From NCBI GenBank assembly GCA_013360215.1, contig JABWCP010000046.1:1-12662 (forward strand): 12,662 bases of DNA, read 5' to 3'. Each line of letters starts with the position of its first letter. Within the stretch, counting starts at the first letter, position 1. Below, piece after piece: positions 1-6,196 of this stretch. The translations under genes were made by a program, and so were the position numbers. The notes below the pieces were generated by a model that was given only the letters and a program-made list of their open reading frames with translations, did not search any database and was not told the DNA's origin. This DNA is from a bacterium. GTDB lineage: Bacteria; CLD3; SB21.

Positions 1-1
1 T

Positions 2-532
2 ACGATCGGTCCGGTGGTCGTCGAACATCTCCGTAAAATCACCAAACTTCCGCTGGATGTTCATCTTATGATCGTCGAACCCGAAAAATATATCACCGCT
101 TTTCGTGATGCCGGCGCCGATATCATATCTGTACATCAGGAAGCGTGCCCTCATCTGCATCGCACACTCCAGCAAATACGCCAATCCGGGGCTAAAGCCG
201 GCGTGGTGCTCAATCCGTCCACTTCGCACGACACGCTGCAGTGCGTACTTGATGATGTGGACTTGATCCTTGTTATGTCCGTTAATCCGGGATTTGGCGG
301 TCAAAAATTTATTCCCCAAGCGGCACATAAAATACGCGCATTGCGAAATATGCTGGGCTCACGTAAGGTGTTTATAGAAGTGGATGGCGGAATAAATAAT
401 GAAACAGGATTGCAAGTTATTCAAGCCGGTGCGGATGTGCTGGTAGCCGGTTCGTATGTATTCGGCGCAGAAAATCCAAAGTCCAGAATACAATCGCTAA
501 AACAACTACACGCTTCAACAACCGGCGTTTAA
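2..532 (+). CDS. rpe: Ribulose-phosphate 3-epimerase, 5' end cut off by the window
   Basis: This enzyme interconverts D-ribulose 5-phosphate and D-xylulose 5-phosphate in the cytosolic pentose phosphate or Calvin pathway. It is a metal-dependent TIM barrel. The frame is open from base 2 to the TAA at 530-532, giving 176 visible residues. The family is about 220-230 residues long, so roughly 45-50 N-terminal residues are missing, including the first metal-binding HxD. Visible family motifs are TIGP at the cut end, LDVHLMI (metal-ligand His), MSVNPGFGGQ (phosphate loop) and EVDGGI (catalytic/metal Asp), then a C-terminal GADVLVAGSYVF phosphate-binding segment. A GTG at base 14 should not be taken as the start, because conserved sequence continues upstream of it. 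The next gene on the same strand starts 69 bases downstream. The assignment is secure. Confidence 0.96.
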   Translation, partial: TIGPVVVEHLRKITKLPLDVHLMIVEPEKYITAFRDAGADIISVHQEACPHLHRTLQQIRQSGAKAGVVLNPSTSHDTLQCVLDDVDLILVMSVNPGFGGQKFIPQAAHKIRALRNMLGSRKVFIEVDGGINNETGLQVIQAGADVLVAGSYVFGAENPKSRIQSLKQLHASTTGV

Positions 533-535
533 TTT

Positions 536-565
536 TTGAGCCGATCAAAACAAGTATTTTATAAT
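536..565 (+). promoter_or_regulatory. Possible sigma70-like promoter before the flavin-subunit gene
   Basis: The rpe-to-flavin-subunit gap contains a perfect TATAAT at 560-565, with TTGAGC at 536-541 as a plausible -35 box and 18 bases between them. The start codon at 602 would lie about 30 bases from the predicted transcription start. An AT-only dyad, GTATTTT (554-560) with AAAATAC (571-577), overlaps the -10 region; it has too little GC to be a terminator. AT-rich gaps produce such matches by chance, and promoter consensus varies between phyla, so this is tentative. Confidence 0.3.
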
Positions 566-601
566 TTTTAAAAATACGTTCTACGCTTAAGGGTATAATT
601 T

Positions 602-1618
602 ATGATGCCTTTGCCTCCGTTTGAATTTGCAGCGCCCGCGACATTAGATGAGGCCGCCAAATTATTGGATCAGCATAAATCGCATGCCAAAATTTTGGCC
701 GGCGGTACGGATCTCATTCCGAGCATGAAAAACAAATTGTTTGAACCGCAAGTGCTGATCGGCATCGGTAATATTCCCGAGATGAAAAAAATCGAGTACG
801 ATCCTCAAAAAGGACTCACTCTCGGCAGTTTGGTAACCATCACGGATATCGGCCATCACCCGCATATCACCACTCATTATCCCGTTCTTTCCGATGCGGC
901 ACGTAAAATTGCAACTCCGCTTTTACAAAACAAAGGCACGATCGGCGGCAATATTCTTCTCGACACGCGTTGTTATTATTATAATCAATCGCATTTCTGG
1001 CGTAAGGCCATCAATAATTGTCTGAAAAAAGAAGGCGATGTATGCCGTGTCGCTCCGAGCGGTCATCGCTGTTATGCGATTTCTTCAAGCGATACTGTAC
1101 CGGTATTGTACGCGATGAATGCGTCGGTAACACTGGTCCATGCGCACGGTCAACGCACCGTACCGCTGCGCGCGTTTTATGAAAACGACGGAATGAAGTT
1201 TAACAAATTGGAACCCGGCGAAATATTATCTCAAGTGCATATACCGGTGTTACCAAAAGGGTTTCGCGGTGCTTACATGAAACTGCGCCGCCGACAGACC
1301 ATTGACTACCCCATGCTCGGTGTTATGATCGGTTTGCAAATGGATGATAAAAATATTTGCCGCGATGCGCAGATTGTTTTAGGCGCCGTATTTTCTATGC
1401 CCTACGAAGTCAAAGCCGCGCAGGACATGCTCACCGGTCAAACCATTACCGAAGACCTGATCGAAAAAGTCGCTGACATCGCACACCAGGAGGCCAAACC
1501 TCTGGATTTGACCAATTTCCGACCGGCCTATCGAAAACGTATGGTTCGCGTTTTTGTTAAACGTATTTTGAATGTTTTGACACAAAAAAACACCTACGTG
1601 GAAGAAATTTTAGCTTAG
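602..1618 (+). CDS. Molybdenum hydroxylase FAD subunit of the 4-hydroxybenzoyl-CoA reductase beta type, with [4Fe-4S] loop
   Basis: This 338-residue protein is the medium (flavin) subunit of a xanthine-oxidase-family enzyme (CoxM/HcrB-like). Such subunits pass electrons between FAD and the [2Fe-2S] subunit of a molybdenum enzyme. FAD-binding motifs are AGGTD (residues 33-37) and TIGGN (113-117); the CO-dehydrogenase flavoprotein C-terminal domain follows from about residue 220. Right after TIGGN is an insertion with Cys124, Cys140, Cys148 and Cys157 in the pattern C-x15-C-x7-C-x8-C, plus YNQS, FWR and VAPSG motifs. This is the loop that holds an extra [4Fe-4S] cluster in 4-hydroxybenzoyl-CoA reductase beta subunits; plain CoxM/XdhB proteins lack it. 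The start is the first of two tandem ATGs, with AAGGG 8 bases upstream. The partner subunits are absent from this window, so the substrate is unknown. Fold and cofactors are well supported; the hcrB identity is only a similarity. Confidence 0.9.
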   Translation: MMPLPPFEFAAPATLDEAAKLLDQHKSHAKILAGGTDLIPSMKNKLFEPQVLIGIGNIPEMKKIEYDPQKGLTLGSLVTITDIGHHPHITTHYPVLSDAARKIATPLLQNKGTIGGNILLDTRCYYYNQSHFWRKAINNCLKKEGDVCRVAPSGHRCYAISSSDTVPVLYAMNASVTLVHAHGQRTVPLRAFYENDGMKFNKLEPGEILSQVHIPVLPKGFRGAYMKLRRRQTIDYPMLGVMIGLQMDDKNICRDAQIVLGAVFSMPYEVKAAQDMLTGQTITEDLIEKVADIAHQEAKPLDLTNFRPAYRKRMVRVFVKRILNVLTQKNTYVEEILA

Positions 1619-1642
1619 TTTTTTGAATCACATATAAGATCT

Positions 1643-2911
1643 ATGAATATTCTCGTTATAGGGTCCGGCGGACGTGAACATGCTTTGGTTTGGAAAATCG
1701 CCCAATCGCCGCGTGTTAAAAAAATCTATTGTGCTAACGGCAACGCCGGCATACGATCGTTAGCCGAATGTATTGCCATTAAGCCGGAAGACATTCATGC
1801 ACTCGCTGATTTTGCCGCATCTCACACAATTGATTTGACTGTCGTCGGTTCAGAAACTCCGCTCACACTGGGTATTGTTGACCTTTTTGAATCACGCGGA
1901 CTTAAGATTTTCGGACCCTCCGCCAAAGCGGCCGAAATCGAAGGCAGTAAAGCCTTTTCCAAACAATTGATGAAAAAATACGGTATTCCTACCGCAGCCT
2001 TTGAAACATTTGATAACGCCGATCAAGCGAGATCATGGATACGATCTTACGACAAACCCTGCGTCGTAAAAACAGATGGATTAGCGGCCGGGAAAGGCGC
2101 TATCGTCTGCATGAGCACGTCCGAAGCGCTTGACGCGGTGGATCAAATCATGTCGGGCAAACAATTTGGTTCCGCCGGATCACAAATCGTCGTTGAAGCA
2201 TTTATGGAGGGTGAAGAAGCTTCTATTTTTGCCGTAACGGATGGAACGGGTTACGTCGTACTTCCGGCCGCACAAGACCATAAACGCGCACTGGACGGAG
2301 ATCTCGGAAAAAATACCGGCGGTATGGGCGCCTACGCACCGGCACCCGTCGCCACCCATGTGGTGATCGAACGTACCAAAAAAGAAATTATCGAACCCAC
2401 ACTGGCCGCTATGGCCCATGAAGGTCGAACGTATAAAGGTGTGTTATATTGCGGCATCATGGTGACTCCCGATGGTCCCAAAGTGGTCGAGTTTAATTGC
2501 CGTTTTGGCGATCCCGAATGCCAAGTTTTGATGATGCTGATCTCATCCGATATCGTCGATCTTTTCCAATCTGTCGCGGATAACAATCTTGATCCGTCCG
2601 CCGTAACCATAAGCGATGCCCATGCAGCTTGTGTCGTAATGGCCTCCGGCGGCTACCCGGACGCGTACGCCAAAGGAAAAATCGTCAACGGATTACATAC
2701 GCCATTACCTGAAAATTGTGCGGTATTTCATGCGGGAACGGATTGGAATGGAAACAACATTATCACCAATGGCGGCAGAGTCTTAGGCATTTCCGCTACA
2801 GGCGCCGATCTAAAAAAAGCTTTGGATACTGCCTATACCGTAACGCGAGAAATTCATTTTGAAAATGCATTCTATCGCAAAGATATCGGACATCGTGCTC
2901 TAAAAAAATGA
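1643..2911 (+). CDS. purD: Phosphoribosylamine-glycine ligase (GAR synthetase)
   Basis: PurD catalyses the second step of de novo purine synthesis: ATP-dependent joining of glycine to 5-phosphoribosylamine to give GAR. It is a cytosolic ATP-grasp enzyme. At 422 residues it has the full bacterial monofunctional length. Family motifs run in order: N-terminal VIGSGGREHAL (residues 5-15), FGPSAKAAEIEGSK (90-103), ATP-grasp VKTDGLAAGKGA (142-153), AAQDHKRALDGDLGKNTGG (209-227), GVLYCGIM (266-273) and the metal/ATP site EFNCRFGDPE (283-292), then the C-terminal domain with MASGGYP. The ATG at 1643 begins directly at the conserved N-terminus, though the ribosome binding site is weak. The gene lies 24 bases after the flavin subunit, and its TGA overlaps the ATG of the amidase gene by 4 bases, which suggests cotranscription and translational coupling. 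No other purine gene is in the window. Confidence 0.97.
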   Translation: MNILVIGSGGREHALVWKIAQSPRVKKIYCANGNAGIRSLAECIAIKPEDIHALADFAASHTIDLTVVGSETPLTLGIVDLFESRGLKIFGPSAKAAEIEGSKAFSKQLMKKYGIPTAAFETFDNADQARSWIRSYDKPCVVKTDGLAAGKGAIVCMSTSEALDAVDQIMSGKQFGSAGSQIVVEAFMEGEEASIFAVTDGTGYVVLPAAQDHKRALDGDLGKNTGGMGAYAPAPVATHVVIERTKKEIIEPTLAAMAHEGRTYKGVLYCGIMVTPDGPKVVEFNCRFGDPECQVLMMLISSDIVDLFQSVADNNLDPSAVTISDAHAACVVMASGGYPDAYAKGKIVNGLHTPLPENCAVFHAGTDWNGNNIITNGGRVLGISATGADLKKALDTAYTVTREIHFENAFYRKDIGHRALKK

Positions 2912-4458
2912 AACCACTATACCATATATTTTTTTGCACCATTATTGCAGCAAGTATCGGCGGAGTCATCGCGTTGGCTCAAGCACCGATGAAACTCAGT
3001 TACGGTACGGCTAACAAAGAAGTCATACCTGTTTTCACGGGTGATCAGGAATACGTTTCTATTAAAGAAGTGATCGCACTGCTGGATGCCGGTTTTTTTG
3101 AAAATACCGCCAAAAAGAAAATGGTGTTTACTTCCAATCAGCACCAATTTAAAGTCACAGGTTTAAATGCGTTTGTCGTCGTAGATGAAAAAACAACCTT
3201 ACAAATGCCGGTTATCACGCAGTACATAGATGGCGCTATCTTTGTTCCGGCTGTTTATTTTTTTAGCGCTATCAATGCATATCTCTCTACGCCGGTCGTC
3301 ATCAATGGCGAAAAAATAATCGCAAAATCCGCACCGGCAATCAAAGATACGATTAAAACCTCGGCTGTCAGTATTTCCCCAAACCTGAAAGACGTTATTT
3401 TCGAAAAGAAGAAAAACGGTCTTTTGATGCGCATCAAAACGGACGGGCGCTTTCAATCGTCAGACGTTGAAATTTGGCGTAATAAAAACTGGTTATACGT
3501 GACGGTCTCCGGCGGGTATCATTCGGACTTGTTGGCCAAAGACATCAAACTATCCGAACAGTACAAACTGATCAAAGAAGCGTTGATATTTCAGCATAAA
3601 AACTCGACACAGTTTTCATTTCAGCTTAATTCCGATATTGCCGGTTACGATATCTCCGTGGATGATAAGAAGGATGAGATTTACGTCGCATGGCGCATTC
3701 ATCAAAGCAGCGATCTGGAGTTTGACAATGGCGGATCAGGGACCGGTGCGATTGATAAAGACCAATGGAAGATCAATAAAATTGTGATTGATGCCGGCCA
3801 TGGTGGCAAAGATCATGGCGCTTCGGGCAAAGGTGGGACGAAAGAAAAAGATATTACGTTGAACATTGCCCTCAAAGTGGGTAAGATCATTGAAGAGCGG
3901 CTAAAAATCCCTGTCGAATACACACGTGATACGGATACGTACATCACGCTTAAAGGACGTACGCAATTCGCCAATCAAAAGAACGCTAAATTATTCGTCA
4001 GTATCCATTGTAACTCCAATAAAAGCCGTAAGGCCCATGGATTTGAAATCTTTTTTCTATCGCCAAGCCGCAATGCCGAAGCGTTGGCTGTCGCGCGAAA
4101 AGAAAACGAAGTGATTGATATGGAAGACGATAAACATCATTACGGCGATTTTACTGACGAAAAATTTATTCTCGCCAATATCATGCAAAGTGTTTTCGTC
4201 AAAGAAAGCGAAGAATTAGCTTCTTATGTTTCCAAAGGTATTGATAAACAAGTGGACATCACCAATCGCGGCGTAACACAAGCGCCGTTTTATGTATTGA
4301 TGGGCGCCTCCATGCCTTCGATACTCGTCGAAACAGCATTCATATCCAATCCGGACGAAGAAAAATTCCTCAAATCGGAAGCAGGTCAGAAAAAACTTTC
4401 CGAAGGTATCGTGGACGGCATCAAAACGTTCATTGATATATACGAGCGAAGCAACTGA
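2908..4458 (+). CDS. Secreted N-acetylmuramoyl-L-alanine amidase (Amidase_3, zinc-dependent)
   Basis: This 516-residue exported enzyme should cut the amide bond between MurNAc and L-Ala of the stem peptide, as in daughter-cell separation or wall turnover. Residues 1-25 look like a signal peptide (Lys2, hydrophobic run, cleavage near ALAQA). Residues 30-140 resemble the copper-amine-oxidase-N/stalk domain that precedes many bacterial amidases, and residues 160-265 look like a beta-rich AMIN-type envelope-targeting domain. The catalytic domain starts near 288: the zinc ligands fit His298 (DAGHGG), Glu313 (KEKD) and His367 (SIHCN), and the catalytic Glu fits Glu475 (VETAFISN). Residues 387-435, between strand and helix, form an insertion at the place where AmiA/B/C enzymes carry an autoinhibitory helix; that role is inferred here. 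The start overlaps the purD stop (ATGA). The + strand terminator lies 444 bases downstream. Domain calls for the N-terminal half are less certain than the amidase call. Confidence 0.93.
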   Translation: MKPLYHIFFCTIIAASIGGVIALAQAPMKLSYGTANKEVIPVFTGDQEYVSIKEVIALLDAGFFENTAKKKMVFTSNQHQFKVTGLNAFVVVDEKTTLQMPVITQYIDGAIFVPAVYFFSAINAYLSTPVVINGEKIIAKSAPAIKDTIKTSAVSISPNLKDVIFEKKKNGLLMRIKTDGRFQSSDVEIWRNKNWLYVTVSGGYHSDLLAKDIKLSEQYKLIKEALIFQHKNSTQFSFQLNSDIAGYDISVDDKKDEIYVAWRIHQSSDLEFDNGGSGTGAIDKDQWKINKIVIDAGHGGKDHGASGKGGTKEKDITLNIALKVGKIIEERLKIPVEYTRDTDTYITLKGRTQFANQKNAKLFVSIHCNSNKSRKAHGFEIFFLSPSRNAEALAVARKENEVIDMEDDKHHYGDFTDEKFILANIMQSVFVKESEELASYVSKGIDKQVDITNRGVTQAPFYVLMGASMPSILVETAFISNPDEEKFLKSEAGQKKLSEGIVDGIKTFIDIYERSN

Positions 4459-4616
4459 TCTTTCTCACCTAACCGCCAAGCCCTGCCTTCATAAAATCAA
4501 TCTTAACAATATACCGTATTTATGGTATTGTGAAGCCTACGTAGATATGCGTATGTTAGCGCTGAATGATGGTAATTGGTTCTTATCATCGAAAAAATAC
4601 AACTCTCGAATAAAAT

Positions 4617-4630
4617 AGTTTGTGCAAACT
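4617..4630. promoter_or_regulatory. Perfect 6-bp dyad AGTTTG-tg-CAAACT
   Basis: AGTTTG (4617-4622) and CAAACT (4625-4630) form a 14-bp dyad with a 2-base centre. It ends 3 bases before the ATG of the small ORF at 4634, and TAAAAT (4611-4616) abuts it on the left. The position would suit an operator or a start-site hairpin if the ORF is real. A dyad this short can occur by chance. Confidence 0.2.
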
Positions 4631-4633
4631 CAC

Positions 4634-4867
4634 ATGACGCAGTCAACACCTGTATTATCGGAAGCGCTACGTAAACATTTATCCATTGCGGCTAATGAAA
4701 AAAACCGTGAACTAGGAATGAAATATTATTCTGAAAATATGGATGACTACGATTTTCTAGGATATAACAATGAAAATGATCACGTGGCTTTCGTTTTTCG
4801 TTGCCGTCGTTCATTTTCGTCGCTAACACTTAAAGTTCCCCGCAAACAAAGAACAGCTGAAAACTAA
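4634..4867 (+). CDS. Small hypothetical ORF, possibly a gene remnant
   Basis: This is an open frame of 77 residues from the ATG at 4634; an in-frame GTG at 4622 would add four residues but lies inside a dyad. The protein starts with a plausible amphipathic helix (residues 8-30, LSEALRKHLSIAANEKNREL), then an aromatic and acidic stretch (KYYSENMDDYDFLGY), then a beta-like AFVFRCRR and a short basic tail. The GxxYYxxxxxxxxxF pattern faintly recalls the segment before SWIM zinc fingers, but no zinc-finger cysteines follow, so a truncated gene is possible. No Shine-Dalgarno sequence is visible. The composition looks more protein-like than random, but I recognise no family. It could be a real small protein, a decayed gene or a chance ORF. 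Confidence 0.32.
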   Translation: MTQSTPVLSEALRKHLSIAANEKNRELGMKYYSENMDDYDFLGYNNENDHVAFVFRCRRSFSSLTLKVPRKQRTAEN

Positions 4868-4884
4868 AACACCGTTTTTACGGT
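4860..4884 (-). terminator. Weak candidate terminator for the - strand operon
   Basis: Read on the - strand, ACCGT-AAAA-ACGGT (4884 down to 4871) forms a 5-bp hairpin followed by GTTTTAGTTTT. It lies about 50 bases past the stop of the aminotransferase gene. The stem is short and the T tract is interrupted, so it would be an inefficient terminator at best. The stronger hairpin at 4902-4930 is also crossed by transcription from the right, but has no T run on that side. Confidence 0.3.
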
Positions 4885-4901
4885 TAGCATAAATCCCTCT
4901 C

Positions 4902-4934
4902 AAATCCCGATGTATAACACGTCGGGATTTTTTT
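4902..4934 (+). terminator. Rho-independent terminator
   Basis: AAATCCCGATGT (4902-4913) pairs with ACGTCGGGATTT (4919-4930) in a 12-bp stem with one G-U pair and a 5-base loop (ATAAC). A run of seven T residues (4928-4934) overlaps and follows the stem on the + strand. This is a textbook intrinsic terminator for + strand transcription, ending the purD-amidase unit and any small gene behind it. It lies right at the end of the convergent aminotransferase gene, whose stop codon is at 4936-4938. Confidence 0.88.
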
Positions 4935-4935
4935 A

Positions 4936-6081
4936 TCAGCGGCTATACACTTTTAATACTTCAAAAAGACGATCCATGTCGCTTTTTTGATTATAAAGAT
5001 AAGGAGCGACACGAATAGCGTTTCCCCGAATACTTACGTATATCTTGTTTTCTGATAATTTCTGCCCGATGTCAGACGGCATCGAAGTTGCATGACGAAT
5101 GCCCAACAAATGCGGAATGCGTTCACTATCGGAAGTCGTTACCCAACCTAAACTATGTGCACTTTGCGCAGCATACGATGTCAGATCAAGCAGGCTTTCG
5201 GATATTGCTGAAACTTCCCACGTTATGATTTGACGTAATCCGGCGATGGCCATGGGCACATTGATAAAATTAGAAAACTCACCCATGTCATAGCGCCGCG
5301 CACCTTGACGAAATTTGTCCGTGTATTCGATTAACCGGGAAAAATTTTCACTGCCAAAACGATTGAGCCAAGAATATTCGATCGGAGTGCCTTCCTGCCA
5401 TTTCGGATCAACATATAAATATCCCAACGAATAAGGTCCGAGCAACCATTTGTATCCTACCGAAATCAAAAAATCAGGGCGGATTTTTTCTATAGGAATC
5501 GGAAATGCGCCCAGCGATTGGCTTGCATCAATAACCAGTGCAGCCTTGGCAGAACGAGCTTTTTGCGAGACACGCTCCAAATCAATTCGGGCACCGTCCG
5601 TCCAGTGGCAATTAGGAACGGCTACTACGGCTGTTTTTTCATCAATATTCTCACAGATGGCTTCCGTCCAATTCAGCTTATTAGTTCTATGTACGACCCG
5701 TAGCGCTGCACCGCAATCTTTTGCTTTATAATACCATGCGTAATAATTCGACGGAAACTCTTCGTGCAAAACCACGATATTTTGGTCCGAACGCACCGTT
5801 ATGTTTTTTGCCGCTATCGCCATGCCATAACTTACTGAAGGAATGATCGCCATATCATCCGATGCTACGCCGACAACCTGAGCGATAAGCCCGCGTAGCG
5901 TCTCGCCATCTTCAAACCAATGTTGTGGCGTATAATTCCATGGTGACGATTTGGCACGTACCGATTGTAAACCGATTTCGGTCATAGCGCGAAGTTGTGG
6001 AGCAAAAAACGCATGATTGAGAAAGGTCACCTCATCAGGGATATCAAAAAGATGCTTTTGCAGCGGTAGTTTTTTGGTCAT
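4936..6081 (-). CDS. Class V aminotransferase-fold PLP enzyme, substrate unknown
   Basis: This 381-residue cytosolic protein has the fold of class V PLP enzymes (cysteine desulfurase, kynureninase, isopenicillin N epimerase group). It opens with FLNHAFFAP (residues 20-28), the usual N-terminal segment. The PLP-ring aspartate fits Asp185 in VIDASQSLGAFP, and the Schiff-base lysine fits Lys211 in SVGYKWLLGP. PNCHWTDG (156-163) is the strand-loop before the PLP Asp, and IRVAPYLYN near the C-terminus is the usual substrate-carboxylate arginine region. The only cysteines are 123, 143 and 158, so the C-terminal catalytic cysteine of cysteine desulfurases is absent, which argues against a sulfur-mobilising role. 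The upstream gap of 115 bases holds an inverted repeat, so the gene may be transcribed separately from the operon. The ATG at 6081 is preceded by a weak GGAAA. Family sure; reaction unknown. Confidence 0.88.
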   Translation of the reverse strand: MTKKLPLQKHLFDIPDEVTFLNHAFFAPQLRAMTEIGLQSVRAKSSPWNYTPQHWFEDGETLRGLIAQVVGVASDDMAIIPSVSYGMAIAAKNITVRSDQNIVVLHEEFPSNYYAWYYKAKDCGAALRVVHRTNKLNWTEAICENIDEKTAVVAVPNCHWTDGARIDLERVSQKARSAKAALVIDASQSLGAFPIPIEKIRPDFLISVGYKWLLGPYSLGYLYVDPKWQEGTPIEYSWLNRFGSENFSRLIEYTDKFRQGARRYDMGEFSNFINVPMAIAGLRQIITWEVSAISESLLDLTSYAAQSAHSLGWVTTSDSERIPHLLGIRHATSMPSDIGQKLSENKIYVSIRGNAIRVAPYLYNQKSDMDRLFEVLKVYSR

Positions 6082-6108
6082 AATATTTCCAAATGATTTT
6101 TATAAAAA

Positions 6109-6174
6109 TGTCCCAAAAGTTCTAATACGTACCCGTTAAATAAAAACGGAATAAAATATTTCACTTTTGGGACA
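6109..6174. repeat. Perfect 12-bp inverted repeat enclosing 42 bases
   Basis: TGTCCCAAAAGT (6109-6120) is matched exactly by its reverse complement ACTTTTGGGACA (6163-6174). Inside lies a second small dyad, CCGTT (6133-6137) with AACGG (6145-6149). The element fills most of the gap between the hydrolase lipoprotein and the aminotransferase genes. Read on the - strand, the long stem is followed by TTTTTA, so one option is a branched terminator for the hydrolase gene. Other options are a paired operator for the aminotransferase gene, or a very short non-autonomous element with terminal inverted repeats. Flanking bases (TATAAAAA left, ATCGTTAT right) show no target-site duplication. The repeat itself is certain; its role is not. 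Confidence 0.75.
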
Positions 6175-6196
6175 ATCGTTATTCGTAAATATAAAA

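Larger units (their letters stand above)
4459..4935. other. Convergent 477-base gap between the two gene blocks
   Basis: The gap separates the + strand amidase gene from the end of the - strand aminotransferase gene. It holds one doubtful small ORF (4634-4867), a strong + strand terminator (4902-4934) and several short dyads: ATACCGT (4511-4517) pairing with ATGGTAT (4522-4528, one G-U pair), the palindrome CTACGTAG (4537-4544), and AGTTTG/CAAACT (4617-4630). The first hairpin is not followed by a T run, so it is not an obvious terminator. I see no RNA gene, and no family I recognise in the stretch 4459-4633. Confidence 0.7.

Noticed and set aside
554-577. AT-only dyad after rpe, considered as a terminator
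   Set aside because: It has only one G-C pair and no following T run; a promoter region or chance is more likely.
1619-1642. Gap before purD, considered for a purine riboswitch
   Set aside because: It is only 24 bases long, far too short for a riboswitch aptamer.
4511-4528. Hairpin ATACCGT/ATGGTAT after the amidase gene, considered as a terminator
   Set aside because: The stem is AT-rich, contains a G-U pair and is not followed by a T run; the strong terminator at 4902-4934 serves better.
4433-4618. 61-codon + strand frame overlapping the amidase 3' end
   Set aside because: It starts inside the amidase gene in another frame, has no ribosome binding site and no recognisable protein features, so it is probably a chance ORF.
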